NCBI GenBank assembly: GCA_031763025.1
Contig: JASSKH010000029.1
Location: forward strand, 2,695,095-2,759,094
Length of the DNA: 64,000 nucleotides
Direction of reading: 5' to 3'
DNA from: Macrocystis pyrifera
Lineage: Eukaryota; Sar; Phaeophyceae; Laminariales; Laminariaceae
Shown here: positions 24,617-36,060 of the stretch, piece after piece
Position numbering within the stretch: the stretch's first letter is position 1
Layout: the number at the start of each line of letters is the position of its first letter
Notes under the pieces: generated by a model
What the model was told of the DNA's origin: nothing
Databases searched by the model: none
The model's input: the letters and a program-made list of their open reading frames with translations, nothing else
Position numbers and translations under genes: made by a program

Positions 24617-25181
24617 TGTTACAGCGGGTGGCGCCAGGGAGGGAGGTTCGTAGCGCTGTGACTGTCGTGACCAGCGCTATGGGGAGGATAATACGGCGCG
24701 AGACCACTGTCCTGATCAGGGTCACGCGTCGGGTCTATTCGATAGGCAGAGGGCAAGCTTTGGTTAGCATCCTCTGGGCGGATCTTATAGGGGCAGGGAG
24801 GGTCCCCGGTGTGGGAACGCCTTCGGTCTCGGGTACAGAGCCAGTAACGAGGTTCCGGGACCACCCGGTGTTTACATAAACACCACCAAGAGTGAAGAAA
24901 GAAAGTCAAAGCCAAGTGATCTGTGATACCTGTCCTATCGACCCCCAGCCCCTTGGGCCCTTCCTTGCCCGTCGTGCCCGTCATCGTGTCTGTGGTTCTT
25001 CGTTGAGTGTTCACGCTGACTGCTTGCATCTACCGCATTGCATCGATCCACGTTCTGTGTGACCCGATCAGTACTGCTTGAAGGCACTTCCTCGAACTCC
25101 CAAACAACAGGTGAGCCGGCCTCAGAGATCTAACGAGCGCAGCTCCTTTTTACGGTCTGAGAGCTGTACCCTGCTGTAACA
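24617..25181. repeat. Right LTR (565 bp)
   Basis: Same length as the left LTR, with about seven substitutions by eye. Followed by the AGCA target duplication. Confidence 0.92.
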
Positions 25182-25185
25182 AGCA

Positions 25186-25251
25186 AGCTACCAGGTCGAA
25201 GAAGAAGTAGAACATGCAAATGCTACTCGTGCCGCCAACTGGTGCAGCTGA
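25186..25251 (+). pseudogene. LINE ORF C-terminus beyond the LTR insertion
   Basis: Joining to 16,998 gives an in-frame run from ADRAA into SYQVEEEVEHA and 21 codons in total before TGA at 25,249. It shows that the LTR element entered the last part of the LINE coding frame. Confidence 0.7.
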
Positions 25252-26640
25252 TTCGAAAGTGGTCTTCCTTTGCCTTGTTCAGTCGTTTTGCGCTTGATCC
25301 TCTGTGATTTTTATTTGTTTTATATATTTCTCTTCCTTTCTTGTATTGATGAGCCTTAAGAACGGAGTCGTGTGGCGTGGGTGGATGACGAGCCTGCTTT
25401 GTTTGCTTCTTTCGTATTGTCAGCCGCCGAGGGACGGGGCATAGTTGACGAACGCAGGACGGAGACGGCAGAAAGGGAAGCAAGGTTCTAGGCAAACTAG
25501 TAGTGAGAACCAAGCTATGCTACTCCTACCATAAACTGCTGCGGCTACCTGCAGGGTGCTTTGTGCTTCGGGTTGTCTGTTCTTTTTCCTTGGTTCTTAG
25601 TCTCACTCTATATATAAGTGGTGGTGTTTTTTTTCTTCACATCCCCTGCGAGGAGGCACGACAGTTATACATATATTTAATTATTTTTTCCTTTTACTCT
25701 TTCGATCTGTTTTCCGTTTTTTCCTTGTTAGATGCTTTTTTTGTTTCTTTAGTTATCTCTCTTTAATAGAGTATGTACATCATGCCTGTCATATCCAGTA
25801 TGATGACAAGGTATTGCATTGTCTAATGTGCGTACTGCGCACGCAACAATGTAGCATCTCTGCGGCGTAGTTTTGTGACCGCAGAACGTGTATCTCTCTA
25901 GGATTGAAGAATCGGCACGGACACTGGTTGTGCTGGATGTCGACGGGTAAAAAGAACAGTTTAATGTGAAGAACACACACATATCACGACAAGTGACATT
26001 TTGTTGAGAAGTCTTCTATTCCCAAATAACCTGGGTTTGCTGGGCTCCACCTGCTGTGTTTGTTTCGTGTTGTCTGACGCATCTTCCCCGCGGGTGGGGT
26101 ATAGTTGATGAACGCAGGACGCAGACGGCGGACAGGGCAGCAAGGTACCAAACAGACTACAGTAGTAGTAGGTAGAGCCTAGCTGTGCTTGTCGTATCAC
26201 AAACTGGTGCGGCTACCTTTGGACAGCAGTGGTGCTTGCCATTTTTCTTGTGAATCGTTTTGCCTGATATTTCCTTTAGGTTTTTTTGGTCTCACTCTGT
26301 CAACATGCAGCGGTGTTGTTTCCTTGTGTTTTTCAATTTCAAGTGTCTGCCACATCCCCTATGGGAAGGCACGACCTTCCTTTTTTTCTTTTTCTTTTAC
26401 GAGTATGTCTTTCTTTTTCGTGTATTTTCCTCTTCCATAGAATGTGTGCCTGTCGTGTTCGATGTGATGACATGGCCTTGCAATGTCTACTCCGGTTACT
26501 GCATGACCATTCAGTATCTCTGTGGCGTAGTTTTGCGACCACATAGCTTGTATCTCTCTAGGACTGAAGAATCGCCACGGACAGTGGATGTGCTGGATGT
26601 CGACGGGTAGATCGAACGGAACTAGTAACCAGTTGTGATG
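25252..26640 (+). repeat. Tandem copies resembling the LINE 3' tail
   Basis: The segment around GACAGGGCAGCAAG, AACTGGTGCAGCT and the T-rich tail is repeated near 25,430-25,560 and 26,090-26,230. The tail block GAAGAATCGGCACGGACA recurs near 25,904 and 26,562 and in the LTR interior near 19,807. The second and third units are about 650 bp apart. T-rich frames here (25,503-25,766; 26,260-26,610) look like shadows. Confidence 0.6.
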
Positions 26641-26689
26641 AGGCGCGACCTCAGTAATACCTGGAGTAAGTAGTAGTCATATCTGCGAT

Positions 26690-28330
26690 GCATCATGCTG
26701 GGCGAATACGGATTATTCTGTACTGCGTTGAGCCAACACGAACGAACATCTACGTAAGCGGTCGTACGTACCGGTCACCACGTTGCGACGTTTTGGTTCA
26801 TTATTCTAAAGAAACTAATAATCGCCAGCAGCAGCAGCAGCAGAAGTGGCGGCGGCGGCAGCAGCAGCAGCAGTTGGGTACGCGAGGCCAGGGTCAGCGT
26901 CGCTATACGCTCGGCTTGTCCGTCTAACTCAACCCTGAAACCCTTTGTACACATCGTACTCGATTTGGTTGTGTGTTTCCTGGTTGCCACCTCCAAACCG
27001 TTTTTAAAGGACACTTACTTGGTAAAAAAAAAAGTAATAATTTAGATTTCATTCTAGCAAGCTTTTGCCAAGCTTTTTAATGGATATCCCCCCCCAAGCC
27101 CTTCGTTGGCAAGTGTATGGAAGTTTAGACTTGCCATTTCGTTTGGCAAGTTTTTAGTAACACATGAAATTCCAAATTTCTAAAAACTTGCCAAGTGGCA
27201 TGTTTTCCATATTAGAAGACGAAAAATCTGGAGACATTTTTTATCCAACAGAAAGAGCTTCTCGTAGCAGGTGCCACCCCTACCACTGATGTTGTACGAT
27301 ACCTACAGCAAAGCTTCTCCGGTAGCACAACAGTACCAGCAGCAGCAGTATCCGTAGGACACACGAGGCCAGGGTAAGCGTCGCTGTACACTCGGCTTGT
27401 GAGTCTACTCGTGAACCCTTTGTACACGTATTTGATTTCTTCGCTTGTTTCCTGGTTCCGGACTCGAAACTCAAATAATTTGACGACAAAAAATCTGCAC
27501 CTGGCGTGTTTTGTCCAACAGGGAGAGCTTCTCGTAGCAGGTGCCACCACTACCTCTGATGTGCCAGGTACGACACCTACAGCAGAACGTCTCCAGCTGC
27601 AAACAGGGGTAGTAGCAGCAGCAGTAGGACACGCGATGCCAGGGTCAGAGTCGCTGTACCCTCGGCTTGGGTCGGTTTAACTCGTGAACCCTTTGTACAC
27701 GTACTCGATATTGTTGTGTGTTTCCTGTTTCCGCACTCATAATTTGAAGGCGAAAAATCTACAACATGGCATGTGTCCAACACAGAGCTGCTCGTAGCAG
27801 GTGCCACCACTACTACTGCTGTGCAACATCTATTGCAGATCTCCTCCTGCTTCTCCGTCCCCTCATCAATAGGAGGGCGGGCCTGACAACACCACCTGTA
27901 GCATGTCTTGGGGACATGGCCCGAACGTTGCTGTGGGCAGGCACAGTCTGCCTGCGAGTACGCGTAGTGTTGGCTTTTGCTAGGTATAACTCTAAGAAAC
28001 GAAACCGCAATGATATTTCACGGTTGTTGGCTCTGTTTGTTTCAAACCATGGCCCAGCCATGTGCCTACACACGTTGCCGCACCTAACTCCACCAACTGC
28101 GAATGACTTACCATCGCCCAGGCACGACAACGTTTCGTTTGTGTGTGCGTGCACGCAGCCCGCGGGGACAGGAATTGGTGCCGTGTGCGTTGAGCGCGGT
28201 CGACTAACGTGACCGAAAAACATGTTGAGTCATGATGACTGACATACGCAAGCAGAAAGACTCGAAACGAGGTAGCTTACCCTCGTAGAGGACTTTTTTC
28301 GTCGGAAAACCAGGAACAAAAAGGCTCGCG
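26690..28330 (+). repeat. CAG-bearing ~260-bp tandem units, block 1
   Basis: Units carry GCTTCTCGTAGCAGGTGCCA, a CAGCAGCAG tract, GGCCAGGGTCAGCGTCGC, CTCGGCTTG and TTGTGTGTTTCCTGG in this order. They start near 26,690, 27,235, 27,525 and 27,785; the last runs into a longer tail (GGCCCGAACGTTGC, CAAACCATGGCCCAG). A 185-bp GGCAAG repeat separates the first two. Short Ala- and Arg-rich frames come from the CAG tracts. The whole block recurs at 29,741. Confidence 0.75.
27055..27225. repeat. GGCAAG/CTTGCC dispersed repeat, copy 2 (inverted)
   Basis: Reverse complement of blocks at 7610-7700. It sits between two units of the CAG-bearing array, so it looks like an insertion there. Confidence 0.6.
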
Positions 28331-29740
28331 CTTGCGCCTCATTATACCGCGAAGAACTCCCCCCCCTACTCTAATGCTTCGACTCGACGAGGGATTGGTG
28401 GCTATTGAGCATCCACGATGGTCAACCATTTTTCCAAACGATCCTCCTCGTCAGGATTGTCGAGTGTTGTATGCACTCAAGGTTCGAATTGGGATGGTGC
28501 ACGGTATCGAAACGTCGCTGGGGAGATTTCGTTGCCGCGGTAGTGCCAACCTCGGCACTCTCCTCCCGTTCTCGGATCGGTAACCTCGTGAACCCTCACC
28601 CCGCCGAGCCACCCCATTATCTGCTGCCTTTGTTCCTCGGGTAATTTGTTTCAGGATACCGTGTTCTCAGAAATATATTGCCGGACTGAAGTGCCCTGCA
28701 ACAACACGTAAAATTATTCGCAACGGATCGTTTGGAGCGTGGGTACTGGGTTATTGCCTACTAGTCTTTGGCTATTAACGGTCGGACGATGCGTGTGGTA
28801 CTTGCTCTAGGTCTGCCACCTCCTCGAAGTTACGTCTCTCGTCCTCGAGACGGTATGCTCGAATTCGAGCAATGCGGCCTCTCCGTTGCTCCAGGAAAAA
28901 TGTTATGGCCGGCCCGTCTAGTTGTGCAGAACAGAGGGAAAATTGTCATCAGTATGAAACACGGATACGCGGTCATATGGTGTGATACCTCCGTTCACAT
29001 CTTCGTAAGGAAACGGTGGGTACGGATAATGTTCAGTTTTTCTGGAATTTACTTGTCTAAATATACTAGACTTGCGCCCACAGAATGTATCGCATTGTAG
29101 CGATGAGTTAATGTGAGAACAACAACAACATAACAAGTAGCAAGCGCGCGTCGCGCACCCACCTTGAATCGAAGTCCTAACCATTGTATCATGGGCAAGA
29201 TTAAGGGGCTTGTCGGGGTGTGTGTAGCAGCTGGCACGTGGCTACCCCACCCTCTTTACAAACCTGCACAGGGCGTCGGCGTACGATTACAACCTCTGTC
29301 AGAAGAACTAAGGACGTATGCAGTGGTGAGTTGAGCACAAATTAGGCTCTTCGAGCTAAATATTGTTGACCCACAGCACGGCGTAATGTGTCCCCTTTTC
29401 ACTCGTGCATGTTTCGCTCCACGCTATTCGGTTATGGCGAAATATGCATGACGTCCCTTTCCGTGGCGTCCATCTCTCCAGCATTTCCGCGACAGACTAG
29501 GATCGAACGAAGCACACTATATAGACCACAAACGATTTCGAGAGGGATAGAAAACACAGCAAAATATGGTAAGATAAAACTCGCGTTGTGTGATGACTTC
29601 CTGCGAGATCCTGTTTACGTGCGCGCAGAAGAAAAAAATGCCCGATGTGCGGATAACTTCGTGCGAGTTCCTGCTAACGTGCGGGTGAACTCAATGCCAT
29701 GTAAGTATTTTACCTGTAATTGGTAGTAACGAGAGGCACG
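28331..29740. other. Spacer between the two CAG blocks; unrecognised frames
   Basis: Plus frames 28,332-28,583, 28,405-28,644 and 28,768-29,100 (110 codons, including APGKMLWPARLVVQNRGK) look mildly protein-like but match nothing I know. No splice pairs are evident. Confidence 0.3.
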
Positions 29741-31440
29741 ACTGCAGTACCTACAGTAGTCATATCTGGAATGCATCATGCTGGGCAAATATGTATTGTT
29801 GTTCTGGATAAACACGAACAACATCTACGTATGTACGCGGTCGTGGGTATCCGCACGTTTGCGTCTATTATTTCAAGAAGAAAAACGTCAGCAGCCGCAG
29901 ACGAGGTGGCAGCAGCAACAACAGCAGCACCCGCAGAAGGGAGCATGAAGCCAGGGTCAGCGTCGTTCGCTCGGCTTGTGGTTAATCATTAAAGCCTTTG
30001 TGCACGTGCTCGAGTCTGTTGTGTGTTTCCTGGCTCCTCACCTCGAAATTCGGCATAAATCAACAAACCCAATATTTGAACGCGACGTGTTGTGTCCAAC
30101 GGCGAGGGCCTCTCGTTGCAAGTGCCGCGACAACTACCGCTGCTGTACGACATCTACAGCGCAGCTGCTTGAGCAGAAAAACGGTGGCGGCAGCAGTAGC
30201 AGCAGTAGGACGCACGAGTTCAGGGGTAGCGTCGTTGTATGCTCGGCTTGTGGTCTAAAACACTTGAAGCTTTTGTACACGTTCTCGGTTTTTTTAATGT
30301 GTTTCCTGGTTCCCCACCTCGAAGTTCGTCATAATTTGGAGAGGAAATATCTGTACCTAACGTGGTATGTCCAACGGAGAGGGCTTCCCCTATCAGGTGC
30401 CACCATCACTACTGCTGCTGCACGACATCTACATCAGAGCTTCTTCAGCAGCTAAAACAGCAGCAGCAGCAGTAGGAGACAGGAGGCCAGGGTTAGCGTC
30501 GTTGTACGCTGGGCTTCTCGGTCTAACTCTCGAACGCTTTGTACGCGCACTTGATTTTGTTGTGTGTTGCCTGGTTTACAACTTGAAATTCGGCAAAATC
30601 TGAAGACGAAAAATCTGCAACCTGATATGTGTCCATCATAGCTGCTCGTCGTAGGTGCCACCCCTGCTACTGCTGTACGACATCTACCGCAGGGCTTCTC
30701 CTGATTCTGCGTACACTCATCAGTAGCAGGGTGGGCCTGACAATACGACCGGCAGCGTGTCTTAGAGACAAGGCCCGAACGTTGCCGTTGACAGGCACAT
30801 TCTGCCTAGTACTCGTAGGGTTGGGTTTCCTCATGTACTAGTACTCGTGGGTTTCGTCATGTAGGACTAAATAACTAAAGCCGTTATGACAGGTGCAGTA
30901 GCGCTGTACTATATCTACAGCAGAGTTTGTCCTGCTTATCCGTCCCCTCATCAGCAGGAGGGTGGGCCTGACTATACCACCAGCAGCATGCCTGCAGGAA
31001 ACGGCTCGAGCGTAATCTGTGCACAGGCGCATTCTGCCTACGAGTACTTGTAAAGTTGGGTTTGGTTAGGTATAACCAAAAAACAAAAACGCTACGATCT
31101 TTCGCGATGGTTCGGTGTTTAGAAACCATGGCCCAGCTCTGTGCCCGAACACGTCGCCAACGTCGCTCGACCAACGCTGAACGACTTGCAACCGCACCGG
31201 CACGACAAAGTTTAGGTAATGTGTTTTGGTGCACAGAGTCCGCCGGGACTGGTGTTGGTGCCGTGGGCGTTGATCGCGATCGACAAACGTGGCCGAGAAA
31301 TTGTTGAATCGCGCACACCATGACACACACACTTAGAGAGAAACTAACAACAAAGCGCCCTACTCTCGTAACATTCAATACGAAGTTTGTTCTTGTCGTA
31401 GGGAAGCCAAGAAAAAGACTCTCGCGCTTAGTTACCGAGC
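29741..31440 (+). repeat. CAG-bearing ~260-bp tandem units, block 2
   Basis: Direct duplicate of 26,690-28,330. Units lie near 29,745, 30,090, 30,365 and 30,635, with a second tail-type unit at 30,885. The tail again shows GGTTAGGTATAAC, AAACCATGGCCCAG and GGTGTTGGTGCCGTG, so the duplication included the tail. The order of parts is the same as in block 1; I see no strand switch. Confidence 0.75.
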
Positions 31441-31785
31441 TCAAGCACCTTATTACTATGCGGTTGCGGCTCCCACTCCGCGTTCTACCGCCCAAAAGCG
31501 TACTCCTGGGCCACTCAAACAAGGAGGGGGAGGGTGCTGCCCCCGCCTTGTCACGATCGCAACGAACTAAAAAGCCGCGCTCGGAACAACGTGTTTTTAT
31601 ACAATCCGGCCAGCCAAATTCTCAACTAATTTAGCGTTCGCCCACTGCTGTGGGAGGAAAGAACACCTCTTCTTCCACCCGCTGCCAGAATGACTACACC
31701 GCCCCCCCCCCCCGCCCCCGCCGCTCCGCCCCGCTCGCCCCGACGTTCGTGTACTCGCCGGGGGGGGGAAGAAAAGAGTCCGTGT
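31441..31785. other. C/G-homopolymer-rich stretch, no gene
   Basis: Runs of C near 31,703-31,713 and G near 31,760. Frames through it are Pro- or Gly-rich artefacts. Confidence 0.5.
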
Positions 31786-31789
31786 ATTC

Positions 31790-32690
31790 CAAATTTTCAG
31801 GGGTTCTCGCGGGTCATGACTCGACCTGCGGGTCGGGGCACGGGGTGTGCAAAAATAGATGGGTCGGGTATGGGCAGGAAGTCTTCAAACTCTCACGGGT
31901 CGGGTCAGATCAGGCCAAGAGTTGATTAAAAGCTTATGGGTCGAGTCAGGTCATGACTTGCGAAAAACGGATTATTTGCGGGTTGGGTCAGCATGACCCG
32001 TGATCTGCTTTCTGCTGACCCGCGGGTTGCACCCGCGCATCCGACTCGGGTAAGGGACACTGGAATCAATCGCCGCTCTCTTATCCAATTCCCGCTCTTC
32101 GATCGACATCATTTTTCGTACCGAAGTTATTTGTTACACCTCTGATATTGTACCCCAACATCAAAACAACGCCAAACTCCATATACGGATGCCCACATCC
32201 ATCCAAACCCACTACAATCAGACTACATATTGCTGCGGGGCACAAAAATGAATAGTACATTGTTTTTAAAGTGTCGACCCGTGCGCCAGATTCGCGGGTG
32301 GAATCTGCTGATCAAGCTACATGGTCTCGCGAGTCAAGGTGACCCGGCCCGCATTTAAACCCGTGTCTGACGGGTCAATCGTAAGGTGGCGCCTCGGGGT
32401 GGGTCGGGACAGGAGGGATTGATATTTTGCGGGTCGGGTTGGGACGGTTCAGTAGATTTTCAGATCCCAAGGGTCGGTCGGGTTGGGTCATCAGTTTTCC
32501 AATCTCGCGGGTTGGGCCGGGTCGAATCAATAGGCTTTCAAAATCTCGCAGGTCCGGTTGGGTCAAGTCAACAAGCCTCAACATTTTCGCACGTCGGGTC
32601 CGGTCTGCCGACCGACTCGACCCGACCCGACCAGTGGGGTTTGACCTGACCCGCGAAAAAACCTGAACATTACAGTGGGCTACGATCATA
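31790..32690. repeat. GGGTCGGGT-type degenerate low-complexity region
   Basis: GGGTCGGGT, GGGTTGGGTC, GGTCATGAC and their complements (GACCCG) recur throughout. The GGGT strand dominates at both ends, and an AT-rich core of about 250 bp (32,040-32,280) lies between. Frames such as 32,375-32,698 minus are the repeat read as RPDPTR-like peptides, not genes. Confidence 0.75.
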
Positions 32691-33055
32691 CCGGACAACT
32701 ACGCGAAACCCAGAACCTTTTGGTCGATCAAAAATATTTTTTTACGTAAAGCGTGAGGTGACGTAGGGAAGATACAGTCACAGCAGCTTGAGTACGTGGG
32801 CACGAGGCCAGTCGGGTGCTGTGGTGCGTCTGGCCAACACGCGCACCTCAGAAACCAACTCGCCCATCACGTTGTTGCGGAGAGGGCTCCCGACGCCTTT
32901 GGCGTGACGTCAATAGTCGAGGTAAAGCCAGACCGACCCGAAACAAATAAGACCGATGTGTTGTGCAGGGTACAAAGGACCTCATCATCCTGCGTGCAAC
33001 CCTCTACTACTTCACAGGCAAACAACGCGCAACGCGAAACAAACGATAGAAAAAC
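32691..33055. other. No gene seen
   Basis: Short frames only; no repeat relation noticed. Confidence 0.3.
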
Positions 33056-33067
33056 ATGGATGTAATC

Positions 33068-33500
33068 AACCACACACCGAGTTTTGTGCGCACGTGTGTT
33101 CTTACATGCCCGCTTCGCCCTTCATTGCTCCGTTGGCCTTCGACTAGACCGAAGGGAGCAGGAGATGAAGTATTATGATAAGCACTCCGAGTATTTTGGC
33201 GCCCTTTGTGTAAGGCGTTAACCATCCATCAATCAAATGTTCGTGAACAACCGAAATAAAACCAGACTAACTTAGAGTGAACATACGCACACCGTGTTTC
33301 GTGCCCCCGTCGGGGCTTCCTCGCCCGTTCCGGTCGTAATTGATTCACGCTGGCATTCGAACAAACCGAAGAGAACAAGAGGCGAGTGTTTATGATACTT
33401 ACTCCGTGTTATTGCCGGTCCTTTGTGCCACGCTCTACTACTCATTTAACCAACCGTGCTAGCAAACCAAAAATAATATTAGAGTAGGTAGACCACCATG
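33068..33500 (+). repeat. ~220-bp diverged tandem duplication
   Basis: Both units run through CACACCG.GTTT.GTGC, CGCCC, ACCGAAG.GA.CA, GTATT.ATGATA, ACTCCG.GT and CCTTTGTG in the same order. The units start near 33,073 and 33,289. Confidence 0.6.
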
Positions 33501-33829
33501 TAATTAAGGCAGTCTGCCTGAATTCGGCCCATCTGGCGGAGCCGGTGTCGAAAATCCCGGGGTCAGGTGGCGTGCCAATGGTCGGCGTCCACGCCCTGTG
33601 TGTCACATCGTGTGCCGACCGCTATCCTTACTGAGTTCTTGGCCATAATGCCTTGGTCCCTGCGGTCCCTTTCCTTGAATATTTGCGTACGTCCTCCACC
33701 GCCGCCAGGGGTGGGGAGTTTCACGCTTCATTGTATTGTCATCGGCGAATACCTCACCATGAACTGTGTGCTAACATGTGCGTGCGCAGAGGGTGGGCAG
33801 TCCCGGGGCGTCCAGAGCGTCGTGTAAGT

Positions 33830-34045
33830 GCGTTATGCGGGTGCGTGCTTTGTGCGTGTGCTGTGCGTTTGTTGTGCGTGTGGCGTGCGTTGGGCGTGCG
33901 TTGGGTGTGTGCTTGCAATGTGAGTGTTTTGTGCGTTTCGCGCACGTGCATTGCGTGTGTGTGCGTTGGGCGTCCGCGCGCCTGCACTGTGCGTTCGTGC
34001 GCGTGCGTTGTGCGTGTGTGATGTGCGTGTGTACGCCTACTGCTG
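33830..34045 (+). repeat. Degenerate GTGCGT microsatellite
   Basis: About 210 bp built of GTGCGT, GTGTGC and GGGCGT words. The Cys/Val/Arg-rich plus frame and Thr/His/Ala-rich minus frame here are artefacts of it. Confidence 0.85.
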
Positions 34046-34339
34046 TGCTGATCCTGTGCTGGTTCGAGTGCCCTCGGGTATCACTATATGAAGTACCAAA
34101 AAATGAAACAAAGAAACATAGCAGAATGTGTAATACAAAAAAGATGAGACTACTACTATATATGGCAAACTTAAATGAAGTCGGGCGTAGACTTTGCTCA
34201 CGGCGAGGTTTCGCGCGAGACAATCAAGTGAACCGGGCCTGAAATGGAAGGGGAGGGGGGTATTCTGTGTGCACCTGTGTGCGGATAGGCAAGCAGGGTT
34301 TAGGTGAAACCGTAGCTGAGTAGACCACGTGTACACCTT

Positions 34340-36060
34340 AGGTAAGATTATTCAAGGTAGGAAAGACGCGGGACTAACAACGTACTGTTTCTTTCTAGAT
34401 GTGCAGAACGCCTACAACACAGTATGGAGAAATGGATTGTGGAAAAAAAACTGCGGGAAATAAGAACCAGCGGGAAAATGTAGAGAATGATGAAAAATAC
34501 GACGAAATGTGCGAAAAGTGCTCTGATACTGGACGCGGAAATATCGAAGCATGTTGATATAATACAAGGAGTTGCACAGAGATGTACGTTGTCACCTAAC
34601 TCATTCAAGATATATATTAGCAACCTGATAGTAGCAGTCGAGGCAGCAAGGCAGAGAGTCACGGTAGGGGAAGAATCGGTGTCGGGCTTGGTGTCTGCGG
34701 ATGACTTCGTGGGGATATCAGAAACACCCGAAGGATTGCAGAAACAAATAGACAAGGCGCTAGCATACACCAAGAAATGGAGGGTGACGGCGAACGTCAA
34801 GAAATGCGCAGTAGTTGTTTGTAAGGAAGATAAGGCAAACCCGGTAATTTCAGTTGGAAGCAGGGAGATGAATTGCCGATCGTACACCAGTATACATACC
34901 TTGGCGTAGAGATATCAAAAAGACTGCTCGTGGGATACATATATACCAATAGTAATATGAAAGGGTAAGGCAAGAGTAGGCAAGATGGATGCGATCTTAA
35001 CAGGCTCGCACCTTGACACTAGGATTAAGAGATGTATCCTGATGAATGTGATAGTACTAAAGGTAGAATATGCAGGAGAAGTCTGGGAAGGGAACGCGAA
35101 ACTTGTAAAACAGTGGGAAACAGTACAAATGACAGCAGCTAAAAAACCCTAAGATGCTCAAGTACGATTAGTAATATAGTATTAAGAGCAGAGCTGGGAA
35201 TGCGCCCACTCAAGACAAATAGAGACATGAGAACGTTGAACTGAAAATAAAAGTAAGGAACATACCAAAAAAGAGATTGCCAGCCATAGTTGATAGAGCT
35301 GTATGGGAGAAAGTGTCAAAAGGGCGAGCTGGAATAAGGTGGGATGGCGTAGTTGAGAATGTATGGAAGGATATAGGGGGAAACCAAGAAGAGATGATGT
35401 CCGCCGGGACGTTTGGGGGATACAAGGCAGAAGTAGAAGAAAGGAAAAAAAGAAGGGAAAGGCTAGCACTAATAAACAAGGTGGAATCGGAAAAAAAAGC
35501 CCTTAGAGATGTACGGGAGATTGAGGGAAGGAATAGGAATGAAAACGTACTTGCATGGCCCAATTGACTTCGCGAAAACGCTGAAACTGCGCTTTCGTGT
35601 AGGGGACCTGGACCTGCCAGAAAGAAGAAAGAGGTATACCAGTAGCCGGGAGGAAGAGGAAGTAGATGCACAGATCTGCCCGGGTGGCAAAGCAATATAG
35701 AGAGTAGAATTCACATAGTAAGAGAATGTGAAATATTTAAGGACAAACAATATGTGTTAGAACAGGAGATGAGGGACTGGACGAATGTGACATGGAGGAG
35801 TTTGATACACTGAATATCAGCGAGAAAACGATCGCTATCCTAGGAGATAGATGGTGGCCACAGGCGGCCAGACAGGAAGGGGATAATAATAGCAAAACGT
35901 TTCTCTGAAATATATGGAAACAACGTAATGAACGCCCAATTGTTGGAGGTGTCTCTATTAGGAGTAGGAACTGTGCTCCATCTCGAAAGAGATGCGTGGC
36001 CAATGATCAAGTTAATAAGACAAGCAACTAATAAGTACCCCCCCCCGCCAAGTTGTTTGT
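34340..36060 (+). pseudogene. Second LINE, 5'-truncated RT through C-terminus
   Basis: Starts inside the RT palm: FFLDVQNAYNTVWRNGLWKK (about 34,389) is motif A with its Asp. Then GVAQRCTLSPN (about 34,570) is motif B, SADDFVGISETPEGLQKQID (about 34,695) is motif C with both Asp, and KKWRVTANVKKCAVVVC follows. Downstream are NVIVLKVEYAGEVWEGNA-like sequence (about 35,045), RLPAIVDRAVWEKVSKGRAG (35,275), MKTYLHGPIDFAKTLKLRFR (35,538) and GDRWWPQAARQEG (about 35,848). Several stops and frameshifts break it, and the N-terminal fingers and endonuclease are missing, as usual for 5'-truncated LINEs. It belongs to a different LINE lineage from the one at 15.1 kb. Confidence 0.88.

Larger units (their letters stand above)
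16999..25181. mobile_element. 8.18-kb LTR element without recognisable gag-pol, inserted in the LINE
   Basis: Two direct 565-bp LTRs bound a 7.05-kb interior. The target duplication AGCA lies at 16,995-16,998 and 25,182-25,185. Deleting the element plus one AGCA restores the uninterrupted LINE frame, and a related unoccupied site (GGGCAGCAAGGTACC) is present near 26,136. By eye the LTRs differ at seven positions (about 1%), so the insertion is recent compared with the decayed LINE. The interior has no frame resembling protease, RT, RNase H or integrase, which fits a large non-autonomous (LARD-type) element. A G-rich polypurine-like tract precedes the right LTR; no convincing primer-binding site follows the left one. 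Confidence 0.88.

Noticed and set aside
24583..24879. Frames shared between 17.0-17.4 kb and 24.6-25.0 kb as a duplicated gene
   Set aside because: They lie entirely inside the two LTRs; the similarity is LTR identity, not a protein family.
29140..29260. tRNA-like sequence on the minus strand (CCATGATACAATGGTTAGGA, then CTTCGATTCAAGG)
   Set aside because: Has a D-arm-like piece and a GCCCA/TGGGT pairing, but there is no room for an anticodon arm and no proper T arm. At most a tRNA relic.
32375..32698. Arg/Pro/Asp/Thr-rich protein
   Set aside because: A translation of the GGGTCGGGT-type low-complexity repeat.
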